This document shows, in pieces, positions 33,229 through 40,416 of a stretch of 57,236 bases of DNA. Origin of the DNA: CALLVY01 sp937899855 (GTDB lineage: Bacteria; Bacteroidota; Bacteroidia; Chitinophagales; Saprospiraceae); the NCBI GenBank assembly GCA_039820405.1, contig JBCBQC010000037.1:1-57236 (forward strand), read 5' to 3'. The notes beneath the pieces were generated by a model that saw nothing but the letters and a program-made list of their open reading frames with translations, searched no databases and had not been told where the DNA came from. The translations under genes and the position numbers were made by a program. Numbering within the stretch: the first letter of the stretch is position 1; each line of letters begins with the position of its first letter.

Positions 33229-33612
33229 GTGGACAAAGTAAGAATCGACAAATGGTTGTGGAGTGTACGGATTTTTAAATCGCGCTCCATGGCGACGGAT
33301 GCCTGTAAAAGCAGCCGGGTCAAAATCAACGGGGAGGGGATCAAAGCCTCCTCCGCTGTGGTCCGAGGCGATTTAGTCGACGTCAAAAAGAACGGTTTTA
33401 ACCTCCAATACAAGGTGGTAGAACTGATCGACAAACGCGTTTCCGCTACCCTGGCCGAGCCTTGCTACGAGAATTTGACGCCCCAGGAGGAGCTCAATAA
33501 GTACAAGGACTGGTTTGTCGGCAAGGCCAAACCCGAAATCCGCGAACGGGGTGCCGGCCGGCCCACCAAGCGGGAGCGCCGCGAAATCGACCGATTTAAA
33601 AACAGGCGATAG
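33229..33612 (+). CDS. hslR: Hsp15-like S4-domain RNA-binding protein
   Basis: This is a 127-residue protein with an N-terminal S4 RNA-binding domain (RIDKWLWSVRIFKSRSMATD, then SSRVKINGEGIKASSAV and RGDLVDVKKNG) and a basic tail (RPTKRERREIDRFKNRR). E. coli Hsp15 rescues stalled large ribosomal subunits that carry nascent chains; this shorter version keeps the domain order. The start codon is GTG at 33229, directly before DKVRIDKWLW and 12 bases after the ppk2 stop; no ATG precedes it in frame. It converges on the hydroxyacyl-CoA dehydrogenase with 8 bases between stops. Confidence 0.9.
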   Translation: MDKVRIDKWLWSVRIFKSRSMATDACKSSRVKINGEGIKASSAVVRGDLVDVKKNGFNLQYKVVELIDKRVSATLAEPCYENLTPQEELNKYKDWFVGKAKPEIRERGAGRPTKRERREIDRFKNRR

Positions 33613-33620
33613 CTTGTGAT

Positions 33621-34532
33621 TTATAAATTCCCACGCGCAAAGGTGGGCGCCACGACCAGGTCCTTGCTGCCCGGTGTGTAGAGGTAGAAGCCCTCGCCCG
33701 ATTTGCGACCGAGCTTGCCCGCCATCACCATATTTACCAGCAGCGGCGAAGGCGCATATTTTCCTTGCCCAAAACCTTCCTGCAACACCCGGCAGATGGC
33801 CAAACAAACGTCCAGGCCAATAAAATCAGCCAGTTGTAGCGGTCCCATCGGATGCGCCATCCCCAATTTCATTACGGTATCAATTTCTTTCACGCCCGCT
33901 ACCCCTTCGTGCAGGGTGTGGATGGCCTCGTTGATCATCGGAATGAGGATGCGATTGGCGACAAAACCGGGGTAATCGTTGGCCAGGGTGGGCACCTTGC
34001 CCAACTTTGCGGCCAGGTCCATGATGGTATTGGTGACGGTGTCGGTGGTGGCGTAGCCCCGGATCACTTCGACCAGTTTCATGACCGGAACGGGATTCAT
34101 AAAGTGCATGCCAATTACCTGTCCCGGACGCTGGGTCACGGCGGCGATTTTGGTAATGGAAATGGAGGAGGTATTGGTCGCCAGAATGGCATCGGCCGGG
34201 GCGGCGGCGTCCATTTGGCGAAAGATATCGAGCTTGAGATCGACATTCTCCGTGGCGGCTTCGACAACCAATTCCACGCCAGCCACCGCCGTACTCAGAT
34301 CAGTGGAGGTTTGGATCCGGCCGAGCGTAGCCGATTTATCTGCCTCCGTAATCTTTTCCTTACGGATCATCCGATCCAGGTTCTTGGCAATGGTAGCAAG
34401 GGCGTCTTCGAGCGCAGCTTCCCGCACGTCGACGAGTTGGACGGCAAAGCCACATTGGGCAAAGACGTGGGCAATTCCATTGCCCATCGTACCGGCACCA
34501 ACGACCGCAACATTTGTCATATTGATTTTCAT
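33621..34532 (-). CDS. 3-hydroxyacyl-CoA (3-hydroxybutyryl-CoA) dehydrogenase
   Basis: This 303-residue NAD-dependent enzyme oxidises 3-hydroxyacyl-CoA to 3-ketoacyl-CoA in fatty acid or butanoate metabolism. The Rossmann glycine motif GAGTMGNGIAHVFAQCG opens the protein. The family signature with the catalytic histidine reads IGMHFMNPVPVMKLVEVIRG, and NDYPGFVANRIL and GMAHPMGPLQLADFIGLDV complete the C-terminal domain. Length matches the single-domain Hbd/PaaH form. An alternative ATG lies at 34520. It is downstream of pdhB on the same strand with a 111-base gap, so co-transcription is possible. Confidence 0.93.
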   Translation of the reverse strand: MKINMTNVAVVGAGTMGNGIAHVFAQCGFAVQLVDVREAALEDALATIAKNLDRMIRKEKITEADKSATLGRIQTSTDLSTAVAGVELVVEAATENVDLKLDIFRQMDAAAPADAILATNTSSISITKIAAVTQRPGQVIGMHFMNPVPVMKLVEVIRGYATTDTVTNTIMDLAAKLGKVPTLANDYPGFVANRILIPMINEAIHTLHEGVAGVKEIDTVMKLGMAHPMGPLQLADFIGLDVCLAICRVLQEGFGQGKYAPSPLLVNMVMAGKLGRKSGEGFYLYTPGSKDLVVAPTFARGNL

Positions 34533-34643
34533 TTTGCTCGGGTCCGGAGCCGCGGCGGAGAATGGCCTTTTGTGAGGCGGCCGCGCCCTACCCGATTGGT
34601 TTAGATGGTTAGTGGTATGGAGGAATCCGATCGCTCGTTTCCC

Positions 34644-35627
34644 CTATTTGACGTACATGACTTCCTTCGCCGCTTTGACGATTTGCTCCACATTGGGCAA
34701 GTAGGCCTCCACCAAAGTCGGGGCGTAGGGCAGCGACGTATCGGCCGCATTGAGGCGAATGACCGGTGCGTCGAGGTAATCGAAGGCGTGCTTTTGGATG
34801 ACATAAGCAATTTCGGCGGAAACGCCAGCGAATGGCCAACTTTCGTCGACGACGATGATGCGGTTGGTCTTTTGGACCGAGCGGATGAGGGTTTCGTGAT
34901 CGAGGGGGCGGATGGTCCGCAGGTCGATTACTTCGGCGGAGATGTTTTCCTTGGCGAGTTCGTCGGCGGCCTGTTGGAGGGGGATCATCAGCTTGTTGAA
35001 GGAGACGAGGGTAACGTCGGTGCCTTCGCGGCGGACGGCCGCCTTGCCGATGGGGACCAGGTATTCTTCTTCGGGCACCTCTCCGGTGTGACCGTACATG
35101 ACTTCGGCTTCCATCATACAGACCGGATCATTGTCGCGGATGGCGGCTTTGATGAGGCCCTTGGAATCGTAGGGGTCGATACAAGAGACCACTTTGAGGC
35201 CGGGAACGTTGGCCATCCAGCTCTCGAAGGTTTGCGAGTGTTGCTGGGCAAGCTGTCCGGCTGAGCCGGAGGGGCCCCGGAAGACGATGGGGCAGAAAAA
35301 TTCTCCCGCCGACTGGGAATTGGTCTTGGCGGCGTTGTTGACGATTTGGTCAAAGGCCAGCACCGCAAAGTTCCAGGTCATGAATTCGACGATGGGGCGC
35401 AGTCCATTCATGGCGGCTCCAACCCCGATTCCGGCAAAGCCCAACTCGGAGATGGGGGTATCGATGACTCGTTTGGCGCCAAACTCATCGAGCATTCCTT
35501 TGCTCACTTTGTAAGCTCCGTTGTACTCGGCCACTTCTTCTCCCATGAGGAAGACATTTTCGTCGCGGCGCATTTCTTCGGACATTCCCTCGCGAAGGGC
35601 GTCCCTTAGGGTGATTACTCTAGACAT
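34644..35627 (-). CDS. pdhB: Pyruvate dehydrogenase E1 component beta subunit
   Basis: This is a 327-residue transketolase-like beta subunit of the E1 component, which decarboxylates pyruvate with thiamine diphosphate. The family opening ITLRDALREGMSEEMRRD is followed by FLMGEEVAEYNGAYKVSKG with the ThDP-activating glutamate, DTPISELGFAGIGVGAAMNG, FRGPSGSAGQLAQQHSQTFE and the C-terminal VIDLRTIRPLDHETL. The HSQ-type block indicates pyruvate rather than branched-chain acids, but this is by eye. E1-alpha and E2 genes are not in the window. A TTG-N20-TACTTTTG promoter lies just upstream. Confidence 0.94.
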   Translation of the reverse strand: MSRVITLRDALREGMSEEMRRDENVFLMGEEVAEYNGAYKVSKGMLDEFGAKRVIDTPISELGFAGIGVGAAMNGLRPIVEFMTWNFAVLAFDQIVNNAAKTNSQSAGEFFCPIVFRGPSGSAGQLAQQHSQTFESWMANVPGLKVVSCIDPYDSKGLIKAAIRDNDPVCMMEAEVMYGHTGEVPEEEYLVPIGKAAVRREGTDVTLVSFNKLMIPLQQAADELAKENISAEVIDLRTIRPLDHETLIRSVQKTNRIIVVDESWPFAGVSAEIAYVIQKHAFDYLDAPVIRLNAADTSLPYAPTLVEAYLPNVEQIVKAAKEVMYVK

Positions 35628-35647
35628 ATTGATATGGCATTAGGCCC

Positions 35648-35678
35648 CAAAAGTAAAGCTAATTGGCTAAATCACCAA
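35648..35678 (-). promoter_or_regulatory. Promoter (-33/-7) for pdhB
   Basis: On the minus strand TTG (35676-35678), a 20-base spacer and TACTTTTG (35648-35655, TAnnTTTG) precede the pdhB ATG by 20 bases. Confidence 0.55.
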
Positions 35679-35839
35679 TAAATCCCCCCGCGGTTTTATC
35701 CCTCCAAAGTCACAAATCCAGTCTTTACCGCCAGAAGCGACCAATTGGTAGGAAATGGTGCATTTATTCGGTAATTTTTGCTAGCTTAGGTAGGTTGCTA
35801 TTCTTAGCGCATTGCATCTTTTCATCAAACCAAACCCTC

Positions 35840-37270
35840 ATGAAAAATCTCTTTTTACGCACCGGCCTACTGTTGTTCCTCGCCGCTTGTGGTACGGAAA
35901 GTACGGAGCCCACCCCCACCGAAGCCAGCGTTTCGGGGCAAATAGTAAATGGTAAGGCGGAAGTCATCAAATTTTCCTTCGGTGACCAAAAATTCGAAGC
36001 CCCCGTTGAGGAGGGCCAATTTTCCCTGCCCATCCCCCTGGAAGCTCCCGCTCTGATGACCCTTAAATACGGCGACGAGTACGCCGGCCTCTACCTCGAG
36101 CCCGGCGATGCGCTCCAAATCCAGCTGGACGCAGCAGAATTCGACGAAAGCCTGACCTTTAGTGGCCAAGGTGCGGAAGAAAGCAACTACCTGATCGAAA
36201 ATTACCTCCTGGAGGAAGAAATGGGTGCGGACCTCCGCGAGGGCTACCAAAAAACCGCGGCGGAATTTCTCGCCCTCAGCGATGCCTACACCACCAAGGT
36301 CCGCGATCATTTTGACCATTTTTACCAACAACATCCCGCCCTCAACCGCGACTTCGTGACCATTCAGCTGGCCGAAATCAAGTACCAAAACCTCAATCGC
36401 CGCCTCACCTACGTTCCCATTCACGAGTACTACACCGAGGCTAGCCCCGAGCTGGCGGAAGACCATTACCAATTTCTGGAGGAGGCCGATCTCAATCGCG
36501 TCGACTTGCTGGAATCCCGCCAGTATCCCCAGTTCTTGCGCAACGTCATCGACCACCAGGCCCAGATGGCCCTCGATGCCGCCACCCCCGACGCTGCGGA
36601 GGACAGAGCCCAAAAAACCAGTCTGAAACTCCAACTGATCGGACAGCTGGTGAAGGAACAGGAAATCATCGACTACCTCGCGCACGATGCTACCCTGAGC
36701 TACCTTCAATTCGAGGGAGCGGATCGGGCCCAAGCCCTGGTGACCGCTTTCCAGCAGTTGTGTAAAAACGAAGCCTACCGCAGCGAAGTTGAAGACAGCT
36801 ACGCCAAGTGGGCAAAGATCGTGGCGGGTGCCGTAGCCCCCATTTTTGTGGCCAAGGATGTGGAGGGTAAAACCGTCAGTTTAAAGGACTTGCGCGGCCG
36901 CAACGTCTACATCGACGTGTGGGCAACCTGGTGTGGTCCTTGTCGCCAAGAGATGCCCTACCTGGAAAAGCTGGAGGCTAAATACAGCGAAGCGGGTGGC
37001 TTGGTTTTCGCCAGCGTCTCCATCGATGAGAATACCGAGGCCTGGGAAAAGATGGTGACCGAGAAGGAGATGCAGGGCACCCAACTGCTCGCCGACGAGG
37101 CCTGGGAATCGGAGCTGTGCCAGCAGTACCTCATCCGAGGCATTCCCCGCTTTATTTTGATCGACCGGGAAGGAAAAATCATCAACGCCAATGCGCCCCG
37201 CCCCTCCAGCGAGGAAATCGATGGCATTTTGGCCCAATTGGCGGATCCGAATTACACTTCGATGAAGTGA
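35840..37270 (+). CDS. TlpA-family thiol-disulfide lipoprotein
   Basis: This is a 476-residue exported lipoprotein. The lipobox FLAAC puts the lipidated cysteine at residue 16. A DUF4369-like N-terminal beta-rich part (VSGQIVNGKAEVIKFSFGDQ) and a long helical middle follow. The C-terminal thioredoxin-fold domain (about residues 330-470) has VYIDVWATWCGPCRQEMPYL and the cis-proline RGIPRFILIDREGKI. This layout is common in Bacteroidota TlpA-like proteins, which act in envelope thiol redox, though the partners are seldom known. I start at the ATG at 35840 before the lipobox; the frame is open back to 35663, but that part is not signal-like. Confidence 0.9.
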   Translation: MKNLFLRTGLLLFLAACGTESTEPTPTEASVSGQIVNGKAEVIKFSFGDQKFEAPVEEGQFSLPIPLEAPALMTLKYGDEYAGLYLEPGDALQIQLDAAEFDESLTFSGQGAEESNYLIENYLLEEEMGADLREGYQKTAAEFLALSDAYTTKVRDHFDHFYQQHPALNRDFVTIQLAEIKYQNLNRRLTYVPIHEYYTEASPELAEDHYQFLEEADLNRVDLLESRQYPQFLRNVIDHQAQMALDAATPDAAEDRAQKTSLKLQLIGQLVKEQEIIDYLAHDATLSYLQFEGADRAQALVTAFQQLCKNEAYRSEVEDSYAKWAKIVAGAVAPIFVAKDVEGKTVSLKDLRGRNVYIDVWATWCGPCRQEMPYLEKLEAKYSEAGGLVFASVSIDENTEAWEKMVTEKEMQGTQLLADEAWESELCQQYLIRGIPRFILIDREGKIINANAPRPSSEEIDGILAQLADPNYTSMK

Positions 37271-37384
37271 GCATCTAAAAGCTAAAAAAAGCAGCGCGGG
37301 ATAAAGCGCATGGTGATGAAGGCAGGTCAAGCTGTCCTGGCGTATGGCTACAGCGAAATTTGACGATTTCCTTTCTGAAAAAGC

Positions 37385-37428
37385 ACCTGTTTGCGGAATA
37401 GACGCCTATCCACCGCTGCCAAACAGGT
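37385..37428 (-). terminator. Possible hairpin terminator of mpl, overlapping its last codons
   Basis: ACCTGTTTG (37385-37393) pairs with CAAACAGGT (37420-37428), with further pairing inside the 26-base loop. On the minus strand it is followed by GCTTTTTC. The loop is long and the stem reaches into the mpl stop region, so this is tentative. Confidence 0.35.
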
Positions 37429-38770
37429 CGTCGACCTCTCCCGCCAGGTCGAGTCCGCCAAAAGTACCCGAGGTCATCAGCAGGAGGTTGCGCTGGTTCC
37501 AGTCGAGGGTCCGTAGCACCGCGCGCAGCTGATCCGGCTGACGTAGGACTTGCAATTGGGGATGATCGAAGGCCTGGTGGATCAGTTCGTCTGCGATGGG
37601 CGGGCGCTGCTTCATGGCCAGGGTATGGTCGTCGACGTAGACGATGGCCCGGTGGGCGGCAGCCAGGCTGTGGTGGTACTGGGGCAAAAAATCGCGGTTG
37701 AGGCTACTAAAGGTGTGGAGCTCCAGGCAGGCGATCAGCTCGCGCCGGGGGAATTGCGCGCGCAGGGCCCGGGTGGTGGCGCGTACCTTGGAGGGGGCGT
37801 GGGCAAAATCGAGGATGGCGCGGCGGTTGGAGCGGTCGATGAGGGTTTGCATGCGTTTGGCGGCACCGGGAAAACTGCGGATGGCGGCGTAAAAGTCTTT
37901 TTCGCTCATCCCCAGGGCTCCGCAAACGAGGGCGGCGGCCCGGAGGTTTTCCAAATTGTGCTGGCCAAAAATCTGTAGGCCCAGCTCTTCCCCACCGATG
38001 TTTAAAAAGGTCTGGCCGTTGCGGATACGGGCGGGGGGAGCCTCGTAGGCCGTCAGCCGAGCCGAGCCCGAATAATTCGCCACCACCGCTTGGAGGACCT
38101 CGTCGTGCGCGTAGTAGAACACCTCCCCATCCGGCTCCACGCTTTCCAGAAAAAGGGCAAACTGCTCGACGTAGGCTTCGAAGGAGGGAAAAACATTGAT
38201 GTGGTCCCAGGCGATGCCGGTGATGATGGCCAAGTGGGGGCGGTAATGTAGGAACTTGGGACGGCGATCGATGGGCGAAGAGAGGTATTCGTCGCCTTCA
38301 ATCACGATGAGGGGGGCCTCGGAGAGTTGGACCATGTTGTCGAAGCCTTCCAGCTGGGCGCCGACGAGGTAGTCGAAGACGGAGCCCCCTTCGCTCAGGG
38401 CGTGGAGGATCATGGCGGTGGTGGTGGTTTTGCCGTGACTGCCCGCTACGACCAGCCGGCGTTGGTGGCGGGCCCGTTCGTAGAGGAATTCGGGGTAGGA
38501 GCAGATGCGGATACCGAGGTCGCGGGCGCGGGCCAGCTCGGGGTTGTCGGGTCGGGCGTGCATGCCGAGGATGACCAGGTCGAGGCCGGGGTGGATGCGG
38601 TCGGGATGCCAGCCCAACTGGGGGGGTAGAAGGCCTTGGGTTAGGAGTCGGGAGCGGGCGGGATCGTAAATTTCGTCGTCAGAACCCGTTACGGTATGAT
38701 GATTGCAATGCAATGCAATAGCTAGATTATGCATGGCACTTCCCCCAATGGCAATTAAATGTACCTTCAT
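37406..38770 (-). CDS. mpl: UDP-MurNAc:L-alanyl-gamma-D-glutamyl-meso-DAP ligase (Mpl)
   Basis: Mpl reattaches recycled murein tripeptide to UDP-MurNAc for peptidoglycan recycling. The 454-residue Mur-ligase protein has an N-terminal Rossmann part (HLIAIGGSAMHNLAIAL), the ATP-binding P-loop GSHGKTTTT (residues 110-118), the central block VIEGDEYLSSPIDRRPKFLH with the Glu-Gly-Asp-Glu-Tyr of Mpl, AWDHINVFPS, and LDFAHAPSKV in the third domain. The GDEYLS stretch separates it from MurC. The ATG at 38770 is used; a TTG two codons earlier is less likely. The adjacent small lipoprotein gene is divergent. Confidence 0.93.
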   Translation of the reverse strand: MKVHLIAIGGSAMHNLAIALHCNHHTVTGSDDEIYDPARSRLLTQGLLPPQLGWHPDRIHPGLDLVILGMHARPDNPELARARDLGIRICSYPEFLYERARHQRRLVVAGSHGKTTTTAMILHALSEGGSVFDYLVGAQLEGFDNMVQLSEAPLIVIEGDEYLSSPIDRRPKFLHYRPHLAIITGIAWDHINVFPSFEAYVEQFALFLESVEPDGEVFYYAHDEVLQAVVANYSGSARLTAYEAPPARIRNGQTFLNIGGEELGLQIFGQHNLENLRAAALVCGALGMSEKDFYAAIRSFPGAAKRMQTLIDRSNRRAILDFAHAPSKVRATTRALRAQFPRRELIACLELHTFSSLNRDFLPQYHHSLAAAHRAIVYVDDHTLAMKQRPPIADELIHQAFDHPQLQVLRQPDQLRAVLRTLDWNQRNLLLMTSGTFGGLDLAGEVDDLFGSGG

Positions 38771-38948
38771 CGACAAACGGAGCTTGTTGCTGGGTTAATA
38801 ATTGTTTAAAGCCTACTATTCCTAACCTTTTCCTGATAATAAGCGTTAGATTGCTAACGTTTAAAGCGAAGATTGACGACCTTTGAGAGATAAAAGTATC
38901 CTTATTTGTTAATTTTAAGGCCCATATCATATCTTAAATTTGAAAAAC

Positions 38949-39092
38949 ATGAAATCTAACAATCTCAAGCACCTCGTTTTTGCAGCAGTCCTACTCGTAG
39001 CCCTGGCTACCCTAGCTTCCTGCAACCGTGGCGTTGGTTGCCCAAACAACTTTAGCATCGAAGAACCCATTGCTCCCGCTCAACCGCGATAA
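38949..39092 (+). CDS. Small (47-residue) lipoprotein
   Basis: The ATG at 38949 opens a 47-residue frame ending at TAA 39090-39092. The N-terminus has two lysines (MKSNNLKH) and a hydrophobic stretch (LVFAAVLLVALATLASC); the lipobox LASC places the lipidated cysteine at residue 25. The mature part is only 23 residues (CNRGVGCPNNFSIEEPIAPA and three more), with a second cysteine six residues after the first. The next gene, ytxJ, starts 6 bases later, so they probably share a transcript. I do not recognise the mature peptide. It could be a structural or accessory peptide of the outer membrane. Confidence 0.75.
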   Translation: MKSNNLKHLVFAAVLLVALATLASCNRGVGCPNNFSIEEPIAPAQPR

Positions 39093-39098
39093 CTGCCC

Positions 39099-39446
39099 AT
39101 GATTAATTGGATTCCCCTTCAGGAAATCTCGCAACTGGACGAGGTTGCGCAACTGTCTCACTCGCTGCCTTGTGTCGTTTTCAAGCACAGCACCCGCTGT
39201 CCCATCAGTTCGATGGCTAAATTCCGGTTGGAAGAAGGTTGGAATTTTAAAGCCGACGAAGTCAATACCTACTACCTGGACCTCATTCAATTCCGCCACC
39301 TCTCCAACGAGGTCGCCGAACGTTTTTCGGTACACCACGAATCGCCGCAGTTGATCCTGCTGCGCAACGGAGAATGTACCTACGAGGCCTCCCACCTGGA
39401 CATTACCGTCGCCGAACTCCGCGAATGCTTTGAAAGTACGTTCTAG
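39099..39446 (+). CDS. ytxJ: YtxJ, bacillithiol system redox-active protein
   Basis: This is a 115-residue monothiol thioredoxin-fold protein. The active motif is HSTRC34PISS with one cysteine in the place of CxxC, as in YtxJ, a proposed bacilliredoxin-like reductase of bacillithiol-mixed disulfides. The block VVFKHSTRCPISSMAKFRLE is characteristic of the family. A second cysteine (C25) lies nine residues before. The ATG at 39099 follows the small lipoprotein stop by 6 bases, and mnmD starts 3 bases after its stop. bshC is in the same window, supporting a bacillithiol context. Confidence 0.9.
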   Translation: MINWIPLQEISQLDEVAQLSHSLPCVVFKHSTRCPISSMAKFRLEEGWNFKADEVNTYYLDLIQFRHLSNEVAERFSVHHESPQLILLRNGECTYEASHLDITVAELRECFESTF

Positions 39447-39449
39447 GAC

Positions 39450-40121
39450 ATGACCTCCGATCGACATCTCTTTGTTACCGCAGATGGATCGCATTCCATC
39501 GCCGTGGGAAATGTGGGCCTGGCCTATCACTCCCGCCACGGAGCCATCCAAGAGAGCCAACACGTGTTTATCGACGCCGCACTCCACCACCGCGGACGAA
39601 CTCATCAGCAACACCAGGTGCTGGAGATCGGACTCGGTACCGGACTGAATGCGCTCATGACTTGGCAAGCCGCCGAGCGGGTCCCCTATTCCATTCAGTA
39701 TACCGCCTACGAACTCTATCCCCTGGAACGGGCTGAGGTCGAACCACTCAATTATCCCCAACAACTCGGTCCAGTGGAGTCAAAAGAGCAATTGCTACAA
39801 CTCCACGATTGCGAGTGGGAACTCGTCCACACCCTCAGTCCACACTTTCAGTTTTGCAAACACCAGCAGTCTTTCGAAAGCATTGCCGCCGAGGCCCAGT
39901 ACGACCTGGTGTACTTCGATGCCTTTGCACCGGAGGCCCAACCCGAGTTGTGGGATACGCCCCTGCTCGAAAAGATGTACCGGGCCCTGAAGACGGGTGG
40001 CATCCTGACTACCTACTGTGCCAAGGGGGTCGTCAAGAGACGCTTAAAGGCCCTGGGGTTTACCGTGGAAGCCCTACCCGGCCCTCCCGGCAAACGCGAG
40101 ATGACTCGGGCCACCAAATAG
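39450..40121 (+). CDS. mnmD: tRNA (mnm5s2U34)-methyltransferase MnmD
   Basis: This is a 223-residue stand-alone methyltransferase that completes the 5-methylaminomethyl group on wobble uridine 34 using SAM. It matches the methyltransferase half of E. coli MnmC: an N-terminal segment (HLFVTADGSHSIAVGN, YHSRHGAIQESQHVFI), the SAM-binding motif LEIGLGTGLNALMTW, and VYFDAFAPEAQPELWDTPLLE and LTTYCAKGVVKRRLKALGF later. No oxidoreductase half follows, which is usual for Bacteroidota. It begins 3 bases after ytxJ. MnmH, acting on the same wobble position, is encoded 24 kb upstream. Confidence 0.93.
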   Translation: MTSDRHLFVTADGSHSIAVGNVGLAYHSRHGAIQESQHVFIDAALHHRGRTHQQHQVLEIGLGTGLNALMTWQAAERVPYSIQYTAYELYPLERAEVEPLNYPQQLGPVESKEQLLQLHDCEWELVHTLSPHFQFCKHQQSFESIAAEAQYDLVYFDAFAPEAQPELWDTPLLEKMYRALKTGGILTTYCAKGVVKRRLKALGFTVEALPGPPGKREMTRATK

Positions 40122-40416
40122 CGGTGGCGACGGCCTCAAAATTTGGAACAGTTTTTTAAGTATAGACCATTGAGCTTGTGCTCGCCCTTGCGTTGGGGCT
40201 GGAAAGCAACTTTATTAAAGTACTGATTTTCAATTACTTGAACGTTTATACTTCCATATTCTTCCGCTCCACAGACCCGGACAAAGACTCCGCGGCACTT
40301 GGAAAAAAGGATTTTTTCAGCTACCTTAAAGCGCAGTGTGAGCAGAATATCTTCTGCTGATGCAATATTTGTATTGAGAAAACATTATCGAAACACACAA
40401 ATCAAATCCTGCTGAG
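40122..40416. other. Intergenic stretch before the LysM gene
   Basis: I see no convincing gene here. The plus strand has a 60-codon open frame (40178-40360) with no recognisable features. Two short hairpins are visible: GAAAAAA-GGA-TTTTTTC (40302-40318) and AGCAGAA-TATC-TTCTGCT (40341-40358). A near-consensus AATATTTG box lies about 40 bases before the LysM ATG and may be its promoter; these are weak calls. Confidence 0.5.

Noticed and set aside
40178..40360. 60-codon open frame between mnmD and the LysM gene
   Set aside because: Only a weak start context, no signal or domain, and it covers hairpin-forming sequence.
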